Of a stretch of 57,829 nucleotides of DNA, positions 1 to 7,829 are shown one piece after another; the stretch's first letter is position 1; the number at the start of each line of letters is the position of its first letter. The translations under genes and the position numbers were made by a program. A model generated the notes under the pieces. That model saw only the letters and a program-made list of their open reading frames with translations, was not told where the DNA came from and did no database searches. This DNA is from Brevundimonas denitrificans (GTDB taxonomy: Bacteria > Pseudomonadota > Alphaproteobacteria > Caulobacterales > Caulobacteraceae), in NCBI RefSeq assembly GCF_030160755.1, contig NZ_BSOY01000010.1, positions 1 to 57,829 of the forward strand, given 5' to 3'.

Positions 1-837
1 CCCGCCGTCGCCGCCGCCGAAGCGCGAGCCGGATGCGCCGAAGGCGCCCGCTCCGCCCCCGCCGCCGCCTCCGACCATCACGGCCTCGACGCTGCGCGCC
101 CACGCCGGCACGGCATAGCTTCCATCTGCGGTGAGGACCGTCACGGCCCGCCGCCCCGCGCCCTGCGCAAAGGTCATCCGGCCCGTGGCGCGGTCCACCG
201 CGAAGGCGTCATGCCAGCTCGAACCGTCGGCGCTGACCTTGAGCCTGAGGTCGTCATCCCCGACCAGCCCCAGTTCCGCCCGCCCGCCCCAGCCGCTCTG
301 GAACAGCAGCGACAGCACGTCGCCGGACGTCTCCTTGTTCAGCGTCAGCCGCAGATCGCCCGTGCCCCCGGCCCAGGCTTCCAGCGCCGTCCACAGGGCC
401 GTGTTCAACCGCGCCGCAAACGGATTGGCCGCATCCGCCGTCGTCCCGATCCCCAGCCGACTCAGCGCCTGCGCCACGCCCAGCCGCGCTCCCAGCGGCG
501 CCCAGTCGCCCCCATGCCGCACCACGACCTCGTCGGCGTCCTCCACCAGGGCGATCAGGCCGTCGCCGGTCTGTACGACCGTCCAGCCGCCGCCCTCCGC
601 CCGCACCAGCGCGCCCGTGGGCCGGGTGCTCCAGTCCGCGCCCGTCGCCCCGGCCGGCAGTATCCAGAGGCCGCCGTCGGCGGGCGCGCCCGGCTGGGCC
701 GTGGTCGTGCGGCTGACCACAACGGTCTGGACCAGGGCGTCCAGCCGGGTCAGGGCCTCATTCAGGGTGACGTGCTTCTGCATCTGCCCGGCCGCCAGAT
801 ACGGCAGGGCCAGCCTCGCGCTGTGATCGTCGCTCAT
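1..837 (-). CDS. DUF2793 fibre-like protein, 3' end cut off by window edge
   Basis: The reading frame is open from ATG at 837 to base 1 with no stop, so at least 279 residues are present and the C-terminus is missing. The N-terminus carries the DUF2793 signature (LALPYLAAGQMQKHVTLNEA, then LDALVQ). The last visible residues become glycine-rich after a VEAVMVG stretch, as in receptor-binding tips of phage tail fibres. DUF2793 proteins occur in prophages, and one is the fibre of the Rhodobacter capsulatus gene transfer agent, so a virion or GTA fibre role is a reasonable inference. No other phage gene is visible on this side. The start has a strong Shine-Dalgarno (GGAG, 6 nt spacing) that lies in a hairpin. 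Confidence 0.8.
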   Translation of the reverse strand, partial: MSDDHSARLALPYLAAGQMQKHVTLNEALTRLDALVQTVVVSRTTTAQPGAPADGGLWILPAGATGADWSTRPTGALVRAEGGGWTVVQTGDGLIALVEDADEVVVRHGGDWAPLGARLGVAQALSRLGIGTTADAANPFAARLNTALWTALEAWAGGTGDLRLTLNKETSGDVLSLLFQSGWGGRAELGLVGDDDLRLKVSADGSSWHDAFAVDRATGRMTFAQGAGRRAVTVLTADGSYAVPAWARSVEAVMVGGGGGGGAGAFGASGSRFGGGDGG

Positions 838-841
838 GGAA

Positions 842-864
842 ATCTCCGAAATCGTGTCGGAGAT
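842..864 (-). promoter_or_regulatory. Hairpin covering the Shine-Dalgarno of the DUF2793 gene
   Basis: On the minus strand an 8-bp perfect inverted repeat (ATCTCCGA, 7-nt loop, TCGGAGAT) ends 4 nt before the ATG at 837. The 3' arm contains the GGAG ribosome-binding site. If the stem forms in the mRNA, it would block ribosome loading. The same palindrome could instead be a protein operator. Confidence 0.55.
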
Positions 865-977
865 CAGTCTGGCGGGAGGGCTTCCTCAGGCGGGCTGGTG
901 ACGCTGCAGGCGACACGAAACGTCGCATAATCAACGATCTGGCGCGTCGGAATATGCTGACAATCGGCGAAAAGGTA

Positions 978-1018
978 GCGGGGAGGCCGTAGTTGGAAGG
1001 GCTGGACGGCCTCCCCGC
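978..1018 (-). terminator. Strong hairpin, probable terminator of the sigma/anti-sigma operon
   Basis: A 13-bp perfect inverted repeat (GCGGGGAGGCCGT, 15-nt loop, ACGGCCTCCCCGC) lies about 100 bp after the stop of the anti-sigma gene. Read on the minus strand it is followed by TACCTTTTCG, a short U-rich tail. The plus strand has no such tail. The rest of the 838-1118 gap shows no convincing gene. Confidence 0.5.
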
Positions 1019-1118
1019 AGACGGGCCCGCAGGCTGTCAGGACCAGGCGGCGCGCTTGCGCGAGACCGCTACGAACCCGTCAGCACAGCTACGGCGGCGG
1101 TTCGGCGCCGGATGCAGA

Positions 1119-1847
1119 CTACAGCCGCTGCAACGCGCCCTGGGCGACGACCGGGCCGTCCGGCTTGTTCGGGGCCGGCGTATGTCCGGGCGCTTCCATC
1201 GACACCGCGACCGCATTGGCCGATCCGGCCGGGCCGGACAGGGCCTGACCCAGATGGTGCCGCGAGGTGGTTGAACCGTCGATGGCGCCGACCAGCTGGA
1301 CCCCGCCCTCGGGCATGACCAGCCACAGGTGCGGCACCCGCGTGTCGCCCGCCATCTCCGTCGTCGGCGCCAGGTAGAGTTCGCCGGTGTTGGCGTCATA
1401 GGCCAGCGTCATCGCCGCCGCGCCGCTTTCCAGCGTCAGGGTCGCCACCCGGATGACCGCAGGCGCCGGCTCCGGCGTCGCGACCGGCGCGGGCTCCGGC
1501 TGGGCCAGCAGCATGACGACCGCCGCCAGACTGGCGGCCAGCAGGCCCGTCGAGCCGATGGCCCAGCGGCGCCAGAAGACGATGCTGTTGTCATTGGCGG
1601 CGACCGGCGGCGTCAGCCCCGCCTCGACGCGCGGCCAGACCCAGGGCGAGGGCTCGACCGGGACGATTCCGTCGGCCAGTCCGCCCAGACGCTCGTTCCA
1701 GGCCTCGACATGGGCGGCGAAGGCGGGATCGGCGGCCTCACGGGCGCGGGCCGCGGCCTCGTCCTCCGGCGACAGAACGCGCAGCGCCAGCTCCCCGGCC
1801 AGGGCCAGATCCTCGTCCATGCCGCCGATGTCCGTGGGATCGGTCAT
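1119..1847 (-). CDS. Anti-sigma factor, RskA-like, single-pass membrane protein
   Basis: 242 aa. The N-terminal cytoplasmic half (about residues 1-90) carries an anti-sigma N-terminal region (LALAGELALRVLSPEDEAAA), as in RskA/ChrR-type regulators. One membrane segment follows at about residues 96-116 (WAIGSTGLLAASLAAVVMLL). The periplasmic C-terminal part resembles the RskA domain. The start ATG overlaps the stop of the upstream sigma gene (ATGA), so the pair is translationally coupled. The inferred role is to hold the ECF sigma factor at the membrane until an envelope or redox signal releases it; nothing here identifies the signal. Confidence 0.82.
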   Translation of the reverse strand: MTDPTDIGGMDEDLALAGELALRVLSPEDEAAARAREAADPAFAAHVEAWNERLGGLADGIVPVEPSPWVWPRVEAGLTPPVAANDNSIVFWRRWAIGSTGLLAASLAAVVMLLAQPEPAPVATPEPAPAVIRVATLTLESGAAAMTLAYDANTGELYLAPTTEMAGDTRVPHLWLVMPEGGVQLVGAIDGSTTSRHHLGQALSGPAGSANAVAVSMEAPGHTPAPNKPDGPVVAQGALQRL

Positions 1848-2404
1848 GATTCGAGACACATCCTCAGCCGCATCAATCCGCGCCGGATCCAGCTCTTCAT
1901 CGTGCCCAGCGGCACATTCTCGCGCACCGCCAGGGCGTCATAGGTCACGCCCTCGATAAAGGCCGTGCGGATGGCGCCGCCGGTCCGGTCGTCCAGCTGG
2001 CCGAGGCAGTCGTTGAGGCGGCGCACGTCGTCGCCGGTCTCCAGGGCCTGGGCCGGCGACGGGGCGTCGTCGGCGATGACAGTTACGGTTTCGTCGATCG
2101 GCGTCGATTTGCGCATGGCCGCGCCTGACCTCAGCCGGTCGATCGCCCGGTTGCGGGCGATGGTCACCAGCCAGGTGATGGGGCTCGCGCGGGTCGCATC
2201 AAAGCTCCCGGCCTTCCTCCATACGGTCAGATAGGTGTCCTGCAAAACGTCCTCGGCGAGCTGTCGGTCAGCCAAGATACGCAGGGTCACGCCCAATAGC
2301 TTCGCGGAGGTCGCCTCATAGACGCGGCGGAAGGCCGCGCGATCCCCTTCGCCCGCGCGGCCGAGCGCCTGGGCCAGTTCGTCTCGGGTCAGAATCGCGC
2401 TCAT
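1844..2404 (-). CDS. ECF RNA polymerase sigma factor
   Basis: 186 aa, a normal length for an ECF sigma factor. Region 2 is visible around residues 20-90 (RRVYEATSAKLLGVTLRILA, EDVLQDTYLTVWRKAGSFD, WLVTIARNRAIDRLR). Region 4 is near residues 125-180 (LGQLDDRTGGAIRTAFIEGV, then VPLGTMKSWIRRGLMRLR, the helix-turn-helix). It is the SigK-like type normally paired with RskA anti-sigma factors, and the anti-sigma gene follows with an ATGA overlap. The start ATG has only a weak Shine-Dalgarno. Regulon unknown. Confidence 0.93.
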   Translation of the reverse strand: MSAILTRDELAQALGRAGEGDRAAFRRVYEATSAKLLGVTLRILADRQLAEDVLQDTYLTVWRKAGSFDATRASPITWLVTIARNRAIDRLRSGAAMRKSTPIDETVTVIADDAPSPAQALETGDDVRRLNDCLGQLDDRTGGAIRTAFIEGVTYDALAVRENVPLGTMKSWIRRGLMRLRMCLES

Positions 2405-2465
2405 TCAGAGGTCCGGCATAGGGGAGGACTGACTTGGCGGCGACGGCGGGAGTTCGTCAAGCCGT

Positions 2466-2939
2466 TCAGTCATGCAGATAGACGATCCGCCGCAGCTTTG
2501 GATTGCGGCGCATGTCGGCGACATGGCCCTCATGCGCCCCCGAGGCGCGCGCCTCCCGCTCGCTGGCCTCGACCCAGTGGGTGCTTTCGATGTCCTTTTG
2601 CAGCGCCTTGGCCGCCATCAGGTGGCCGGGGAACAGAAGGTCGACCACGTCCGGCGCGAACGGGATCACCTCGCCCACCGCCGTCGTCGCCGTGTCGAGT
2701 CCGAGGTAGCTGACCATCCGCAACAGGGTCGCCGGCGTGGCCCGGGCCTGAGCGGCCTGGATCAGCAGCCAGGCCGCCGCGCCGACGCTGTAAACCGTGC
2801 CCACGACCGGTATCCAGGTCAGGAGGCCGTCCAGCCCGATCCCGAACGGGCCGATGCCGACCGCCCGGTCGGACAGTTTCTTGACGCCCTCGACATTGGA
2901 CCAGATCTTCTCGATATCCGCGACGGACCGTCTGGCCAT
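2466..2939 (-). CDS. DUF4112 domain membrane protein
   Basis: 157 aa. The core GIGLDGLLTWIPVVGTVYSV followed by hydrophobic and glycine/alanine-rich stretches, and VIPFAPDVVDLLFPG, are typical of DUF4112, a small membrane-associated family of unknown function. The ATG at 2939 was chosen because the DUF4112 homology begins just after it; the longer upstream frame is low-complexity and opposes the divergent gene. Start-to-start distance to the divergent EEP gene is only 33 bp. Confidence 0.8.
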   Translation of the reverse strand: MARRSVADIEKIWSNVEGVKKLSDRAVGIGPFGIGLDGLLTWIPVVGTVYSVGAAAWLLIQAAQARATPATLLRMVSYLGLDTATTAVGEVIPFAPDVVDLLFPGHLMAAKALQKDIESTHWVEASEREARASGAHEGHVADMRRNPKLRRIVYLHD

Positions 2940-2972
2940 GTCTGCCCTCCTGAAGCGAGACCGTAACGCGCC

Positions 2973-3968
2973 ATGACGAACCCCGTTCACCCGGAAAGGC
3001 AAGGTCCGCGATTCACTCTGCCGGACTGGACCCGGCGGCGGTGGCTGGAGGCGTTGCTCCTTTCGGGCCTGATCCCGGTGGCGGGCGCCGCCGTCCTCGT
3101 GCTCGCGGGCGCCGACAACCGCGCGGTGGACCTGCTGGCCCAGTTCACGGCGCCGGTGCTGATCGCGACCGTCCTTCTGACCGTCGGGGTGGGTCTGCTG
3201 CGGATGAAGGCTCCGGCGGGTCTCGGCGCGCTGACCAGCCTCCTGCTGGCCCTCGCGGTCTGGCCGCAGTGGTTTCCCAAGGCGCCGGCCCCCGACCCCG
3301 ACGCAGCCATTGTGCGGGTCTATTCGGCCAATATCTTCTATCTGAACGACGACACGGCCCGGATCCGCCGGTCGATCGAGGCCGCGGACGCTGACATCGT
3401 CGTCCTGATCGAGCTGGCCAGCGATCCGGCGCGGGAGATCGACGACCTGCTCGCCGGCTATCCGCACCGCGCCGCCTCGATGCGGCTCGACCAGACCCGC
3501 GGCCCATCAAGGTCGGTGATTGCATCGCGCTGGCCCCTCACGGCGCGGGCCGATTCCCCCGGTCTGCACGCCGTGGCCGCGACGGTGCGAACGCCGCTGG
3601 GCCCGGTCAATGTGGTCGGCGTCCACCTGACCCGGCCATGGCCGTTCGTGCACTCCTGGGGCCAGATCAGCCAGACCATGGCGCTGACTGCGGTCGTCGA
3701 AGGCCTCGACGGCCCGGTCGTGGTCGCCGGCGATTTCAACAGCGTTTCCAGCGCCCGCATCGGCAAACAGATCCAACGCGACATCGGCCTTCATCCCGCG
3801 CCGGGCTTTCCCGGCACCTGGCCCGACAAGCTGCCGTCACCCCTGGCGATCACCATCGACCAGGTCTACGCCTCGCGGGATCTCGCCTTCGTCAGCCGCC
3901 ATCTCGGCCGCCCGACCGGTTCGGACCATCGCCCGGTCGTGACCGAAATCACCCGCGCGGCGGACTGA
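2973..3968 (+). CDS. Membrane-anchored endonuclease/exonuclease/phosphatase family protein
   Basis: 331 aa. Three hydrophobic segments lie in residues 27-100, followed by an EEP fold: YSANIFYLNDD, VVLIELASD (metal-binding Glu), a VVGVHLTRPWPF strand, VVVAGDFNSV (catalytic D-x-N) and GSDHRPVVTEI (catalytic His). The architecture matches the alphaproteobacterial membrane EEP proteins related to COG3021, whose substrate is unknown. Nuclease, phosphatase and phosphodiesterase activities are all possible. Its stop codon lies inside the left arm of the inverted repeat shared with the convergent cca gene. Confidence 0.82.
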   Translation: MTNPVHPERQGPRFTLPDWTRRRWLEALLLSGLIPVAGAAVLVLAGADNRAVDLLAQFTAPVLIATVLLTVGVGLLRMKAPAGLGALTSLLLALAVWPQWFPKAPAPDPDAAIVRVYSANIFYLNDDTARIRRSIEAADADIVVLIELASDPAREIDDLLAGYPHRAASMRLDQTRGPSRSVIASRWPLTARADSPGLHAVAATVRTPLGPVNVVGVHLTRPWPFVHSWGQISQTMALTAVVEGLDGPVVVAGDFNSVSSARIGKQIQRDIGLHPAPGFPGTWPDKLPSPLAITIDQVYASRDLAFVSRHLGRPTGSDHRPVVTEITRAAD

Positions 3969-4015
3969 AATCGGTCTTGCTGGACGAAGTCCGACAGGTC
4001 TCGGATTTCAGTCCG
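3961..4015. repeat. Inverted repeat between convergent genes
   Basis: Twelve-base arms CGGACTGAAATC (3961-3972) and GATTTCAGTCCG (4004-4015) flank a 31-nt centre that contains a smaller GGAC/GTCC stem. The element includes the stop codon of the EEP gene and ends just before the cca stop. A bidirectional terminator is the likely role, but neither strand has a clear U tract. Confidence 0.45.
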
Positions 4016-4018
4016 GAA

Positions 4019-5227
4019 TCACGGCCTGACCAGCGCAGCCAGTCGTTCCGCATGACCCTCTGACGGAAAGTCGTCCGCGATCCAGCCGTCCTCGAACGCC
4101 TTGAGCAGCCGCCCGGTCTCCGGTCCCGGCTCCACGCCCAGCCGGGCCAGCTCGCGGCCCCCGACCGGCATGGACGGTCGCCGCCAGCTCTCGGCCAGCG
4201 CCAGAAGCCGTTGCGCCGCATCCGCCCCCTCGGGGCTCTCCGCCCACCGCCGGTACACGGCGTCGGCCACCGTCCGGGCGCCGTGGCGATAGACGGCGGC
4301 CCGGACCTCGGGGTCGCTCATCGTCAGCCTGACCGCGGGCGCGGCCGCGGCGGCGGCGGCCAGCCGGTCCCGGGTGGCGTTGGAAAACCTCAGACGCGCC
4401 GACGCCTCCCTCACCAGACGCTCGTCGGTCGGGAACAGCGTCATCAGCCGGATCACCGGATCGGCGCTCAGCCCGACCGCCGCCTCGAACAACGGACCGT
4501 TCGCCGCCTCCGGCAGTATCTGCGCCAACACCCCGGCGTCCGTCATCGCCGCCATGGCGACGAGTGGATCGGGCGCGGCGAGAAGCGTCATCAGCTCCTT
4601 GGACACGCGTTCGGCGGACAGACGCGTCATGCCGGGCGCAAGTTCGCGGCAGGCTTTCAGCGCCGCTTCATCGGGCTCGCCCCGGCCGTACCAGGCGAAG
4701 AAGCGGAAGAAGCGCAGGATGCGCAGATAATCCTCGCGGATACGCGTCTCCGGATCGCCGACGAAGACGATCCGCCCCGCCGCCGCATCCGCGACGCCTT
4801 CGCCGGTCGGATCGAACACCCGCCCCTCGCCGTCGGCATAGAGGGCGTTGAGGCGGAAATCGCGGCGGGCCGCGTCCTCGGCCCAGTCGTCGGTAAAGGC
4901 CACCGTGGCGTTTCGGCCGTCCGTGGAGACGTCGCGGCGCAGGGTCGTGATCTCGAACGGCTGCCGCTCTGACACCGCCGTCACCGTGCCGTGGGCGATG
5001 CCGGTCGGCACGGACTTCAGCCCGGCGGCGCGGATGGCGCGGTCGGTCTCTTCCGGCTTCAGCGTCGTGGCGATGTCGATGTCGGCCACCGGTGCCCCGA
5101 TCAGGGCGTTGCGGACGCAGCCGCCGACGAAGCGGGCGCAGCCGGGACCGCCCGCCGCCTCCAGCGCCGCCATCACGGCGCGCGTGGCCGAAGCCTTGAG
5201 CCACGGTTGGTCATCGAGCCGGATCAC
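4019..5227 (-). CDS. cca: CCA tRNA nucleotidyltransferase
   Basis: 402 aa, class II polymerase-beta superfamily. FVGGCVRNALIG is the glycine loop and ADIDIATTLKPEE holds the metal-binding D-x-D. RRDFRLNALYAD is motif B, and the RIVFVGDPETRIREDYLRIL / RFFRFFAWYG segment is the nucleotide-recognition region. It would add or repair the 3' CCA of tRNAs. It is the last gene of a tight operon: its ATG overlaps the stop of the Nudix gene (ATGA), which in turn overlaps the DUF1285 gene. This order recurs in alphaproteobacteria. Confidence 0.95.
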   Translation of the reverse strand: MIRLDDQPWLKASATRAVMAALEAAGGPGCARFVGGCVRNALIGAPVADIDIATTLKPEETDRAIRAAGLKSVPTGIAHGTVTAVSERQPFEITTLRRDVSTDGRNATVAFTDDWAEDAARRDFRLNALYADGEGRVFDPTGEGVADAAAGRIVFVGDPETRIREDYLRILRFFRFFAWYGRGEPDEAALKACRELAPGMTRLSAERVSKELMTLLAAPDPLVAMAAMTDAGVLAQILPEAANGPLFEAAVGLSADPVIRLMTLFPTDERLVREASARLRFSNATRDRLAAAAAAAPAVRLTMSDPEVRAAVYRHGARTVADAVYRRWAESPEGADAAQRLLALAESWRRPSMPVGGRELARLGVEPGPETGRLLKAFEDGWIADDFPSEGHAERLAALVRP

Positions 5228-5883
5228 GCCGCGTCCTCCGCCACGACATCGGGGCCGGCGTCCTCGCCATACAGCCGCGTCCGCAGCGCCCGCACGATCC
5301 CCGCCGTCACCCCCCAGATGTAGCGCTCCTCATGCGTGATGGCCCAGTACCAGCGGCGCGGCTGGCCCTCGCGGTCGTAGGAATCGCGACGATGGTTGGC
5401 GGGGTCCATCAGATAGTCCCACGGAACCTCGAACACCTCGGCCACCTCATCCAGGGACGGCGTCGTCGCCGGCTTCGCGGTCAACCAGCCGATCACCGGC
5501 GTCACCAGAAAGCTGGTGCCGGTCTCATAGGCTTCGCCGACGCCCAGCACCTCGACCAGCGCCGGGTCCAGCGCCACCTCCTCGAAGGCCTCGCGCAGGG
5601 CCGCCTCGACTGCCGTCTCGCCGGGATCCAGCCGCCCGCCGGGAAAGGCGATCTGGCCCGTGTGGCTGGCCAGACTGTCGGAGCGTCGCGTCATCAGCAC
5701 CGTCGCCCCGTCGGGTTCCGCGATCACCGGGATCAGAACGGCGGCCGGTCTCAGCGTCCGCACGGGCCGCTCCGCCTCCGGGTTGAGGTCGAAGTCCGAC
5801 CGCGCGGGGGGGCGATCCGCCGTCCAGCTGACCGCAGGCTCCAGATGCTCGATCAGACGCTCGCGCAGGGTGGCCAGGCTCAT
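5224..5883 (-). CDS. Nudix hydrolase, CoA pyrophosphatase type
   Basis: 219 aa. The Nudix box GGRLDPGETAVEAALREAFEE spans about residues 82-102. The preceding LASHTGQIAFPGG is the signature of CoA pyrophosphatases of the NudL/YeaB type. The expected reaction is cleavage of CoA or its derivatives to phosphopantetheine and 3',5'-ADP. It overlaps DUF1285 upstream and cca downstream by ATGA junctions, so the three are coexpressed. Substrate assignment rests on family resemblance. Confidence 0.88.
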   Translation of the reverse strand: MSLATLRERLIEHLEPAVSWTADRPPARSDFDLNPEAERPVRTLRPAAVLIPVIAEPDGATVLMTRRSDSLASHTGQIAFPGGRLDPGETAVEAALREAFEEVALDPALVEVLGVGEAYETGTSFLVTPVIGWLTAKPATTPSLDEVAEVFEVPWDYLMDPANHRRDSYDREGQPRRWYWAITHEERYIWGVTAGIVRALRTRLYGEDAGPDVVAEDAA

Positions 5884-6446
5884 TCCACGCCCGCCCCGAC
5901 CGGACCCAGGGCGAAGGCGACGCCGCCCGAGCGCACCGTCAGCCGTCCGTCCTCGACGCCCGCCATCTCGACCAGTTCATAGAAGACCGGTCGCGCGATC
6001 CGCGCCCACAGACCGGCGCGGACATGCACCGACGGCGACGGCTCGCCGGTTTCCGGGTCGGTCTCCACACGGATCGGATGCTCCGCCCCCGCCTCTGTCT
6101 CGTCCCCCACATCGGTGGTGAAGACCAGCGCCTCGCCGCGCCGCGTCACGCTCACCGCCCGGAAGGGCAGGTCCTCGACCTGGATCGACAGCTTCTCGCC
6201 CGGCGTGACCAGCACATAGCCGTCGTCATCCTTGCGCAGCACGGTCGAGAACAGCCGCACCAGCTCGGCCCGCCCGATCGGCGAACCCTCGTGCATCCAC
6301 AGACCGTCCCGGCGGATGACGATGTCGATCTCGCCGCAATGCGCCGGATGCCACAGGTGCACGGGCGGCAGGCCACGACCCGGCGCCTGTTTCGCCGCCG
6401 CGGCGACGCCCGCCAGTCCGGTCTTGTTGTCCGGGGATTCAGCCAT
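5880..6446 (-). CDS. DUF1285 family protein
   Basis: 188 aa. GEIDIVIRRDGLWMHEGSPI, GRAELVRLFSTVLRKDDDG and YVLVTPGEKLSIQVEDLPF form the DUF1285 core, a soluble all-beta family without known enzymatic activity. It is the first gene of the DUF1285-Nudix-cca operon, a conserved neighbourhood. In many relatives a MoxR ATPase gene precedes it; here a GNAT gene does. Confidence 0.85.
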   Translation of the reverse strand: MAESPDNKTGLAGVAAAAKQAPGRGLPPVHLWHPAHCGEIDIVIRRDGLWMHEGSPIGRAELVRLFSTVLRKDDDGYVLVTPGEKLSIQVEDLPFRAVSVTRRGEALVFTTDVGDETEAGAEHPIRVETDPETGEPSPSVHVRAGLWARIARPVFYELVEMAGVEDGRLTVRSGGVAFALGPVGAGVE

Positions 6447-6506
6447 GGCCCAGACTTAGGGTTTGCGAGGACTCTGGCAATGCCTTCCGTGGCTGGCCCC
6501 GCCGTT

Positions 6507-6531
6507 CCCTTCCCCCCTTGCGGCGGAAGGG
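6507..6531 (-). terminator. Hairpin directly after the GNAT stop codon
   Basis: CCCTTCC (6507-6513) and GGAAGGG (6525-6531) can pair 1 nt beyond the stop of the minus-strand GNAT gene. There is no clear U tract. The sequence resembles a degenerate copy of the CCTTCTCCCC-type repeat found intact at 12618. Weak evidence for termination. Confidence 0.3.
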
Positions 6532-6532
6532 C

Positions 6533-7033
6533 TCAGTTGGCGACCACAAGCCCTTCGGGTTCGCCCGCGCCGCGCCACAGGACGCGGCTTTGGTCGACAG
6601 GCCCGGACAGACGCACATCCGGCGCGGGGCGGAAGCTGAACCGGCCGAAATAGGGAAGATCGCCGACCAGCAGGATGCCGACATCCCCGGCATGATCCAG
6701 GCAGGCCTGCACCAGATCGGCGCCGAGGCCCGCACGGCGGCTGGCGGCTGAAACGGCTATGGGGCCGAGGAACAGCGCCGGTTCGCCATCGATGGTGATG
6801 GCCCACAGCCGCACCGAACCGATGATCCGACCGTCCTCACGCGCCACGAAGCCGGCGGCGATGCGGGCCCGCTCCCTCAGCCGTTCCGCCGTCTTGGCGA
6901 ATCGCCCCGGACCGAAGGCGGCCAGCACCAGACCCTCGACCGCCGCCGCATCGTCGGGGACTTCGATCTCGATGCGCCAAGGGGCGTCTTGGGGCGCGGG
7001 TCTGACGGGGGCGTCGAACATGAGGGCGCGCAA
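6533..7033 (-). CDS. GNAT family N-acetyltransferase
   Basis: 166 aa. A YhbS-like GNAT protein: VEGLVLAAFGPGRFAKTAER (N-terminal helix), GRIIGSVRLWAITIDGE (beta strands) and the acetyl-CoA loop LGPIAVSAASRRAGLGADLV, ending with YFGRFSFRPAPD as in COG3153. It would transfer an acetyl group from acetyl-CoA to an unidentified small molecule or protein. It is separated by about 20 bp from the enoyl-CoA hydratase upstream and may be cotranscribed with it. Confidence 0.88.
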   Translation of the reverse strand: MRALMFDAPVRPAPQDAPWRIEIEVPDDAAAVEGLVLAAFGPGRFAKTAERLRERARIAAGFVAREDGRIIGSVRLWAITIDGEPALFLGPIAVSAASRRAGLGADLVQACLDHAGDVGILLVGDLPYFGRFSFRPAPDVRLSGPVDQSRVLWRGAGEPEGLVVAN

Positions 7034-7055
7034 CTAGGGCTCGCGGACCCGCGAA

Positions 7056-7829
7056 TCAACCGGCTTTTGAGAAATCCGGCGCCCGCTTCTGGCTGAAGGC
7101 CATGAAGGCCTCCATCGCCTCGGGGCTCGACATCTGGCTGCCGAAGGCCTCGCCCTCGCGCTGCATCAACGCCCACAGCCGTTCGGCGTCGCGCATCAAC
7201 CGCTTGGTCTTGCGGATGGAGTTGGGCGCCCGGGCGGCCAGTTTGCCGGCCAGTTCGGCGGCTGTCGCATCGACCTGGTCCGCCGGTACGGCCCGGTTGG
7301 CCAGGCCCCAGGCGACCGCCGTGCGCCCGTCGATGGGCTCGCCGAGGGCGAACAGCTCGAACGCCCGCTGATGCCCCAGCACCGCCGGCAGCAGCAGCGA
7401 CGACGCCGCTTCCGGCGCCAGCGCCAGATTGATGAAGGGAACCGACAGCAGGGCGTCTTCCGCCACCACCACCATGTCGCAGTGCAGCAGCAGCGTCAGG
7501 CCGATCCCGACCGCCCGCCCCCGGACCGCGGCCACCGCCGGCTTGTCCAGATCGGCCAGCGCCTTGAGAAAGTCGAACACCGGCATCTGGGCCGGCTGCT
7601 GGCCCTGCGAACCGAGCGCGATGAAGTCGGCGATGTCATTGCCCGCCGAAAAACTGTCGCCCTGCCCCTTGAAGACCAGTACCCGCACGGCGTCGTCCGT
7701 CCGCGCCCGATTGGTCGCCTCGGCCAGCACGGCGTACATGGCCTGGGTGATGGCGTTCTTCTTCTCCGGCCGCGCCAGGGTGACGGTCAGGACGCCGCCC
7801 GCCAGTTCGGTCTGAATTTGGTCGGTCAC
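7056..7829 (-). CDS. Enoyl-CoA hydratase/isomerase family protein
   Basis: 257 aa. Crotonase fold: LTVTLARPEKKNAITQAMY, then FSAGNDIADF (oxyanion-hole strand), AVRGRAVGIGLTLLLHCDMV and FINLALAPEAASSLLLPAVL (catalytic loop, Glu in ALAPEA). The C-terminal MSSPEAMEAFMAFSQKRAPD is typical of hydratases/isomerases in fatty acid or aromatic breakdown. The GTG at 7829 was chosen because it forms a GTGA overlap with the stop of the upstream MBL gene and starts exactly at the domain; an ATG further upstream exists. Confidence 0.87.
   Translation of the reverse strand: MTDQIQTELAGGVLTVTLARPEKKNAITQAMYAVLAEATNRARTDDAVRVLVFKGQGDSFSAGNDIADFIALGSQGQQPAQMPVFDFLKALADLDKPAVAAVRGRAVGIGLTLLLHCDMVVVAEDALLSVPFINLALAPEAASSLLLPAVLGHQRAFELFALGEPIDGRTAVAWGLANRAVPADQVDATAAELAGKLAARAPNSIRKTKRLMRDAERLWALMQREGEAFGSQMSSPEAMEAFMAFSQKRAPDFSKAG

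Noticed and set aside
1..837. A larger prophage or gene transfer agent cluster
   Set aside because: Only one truncated DUF2793 gene is visible. Genes to its right are chromosomal regulators and housekeeping genes, so no cluster can be claimed from this window.
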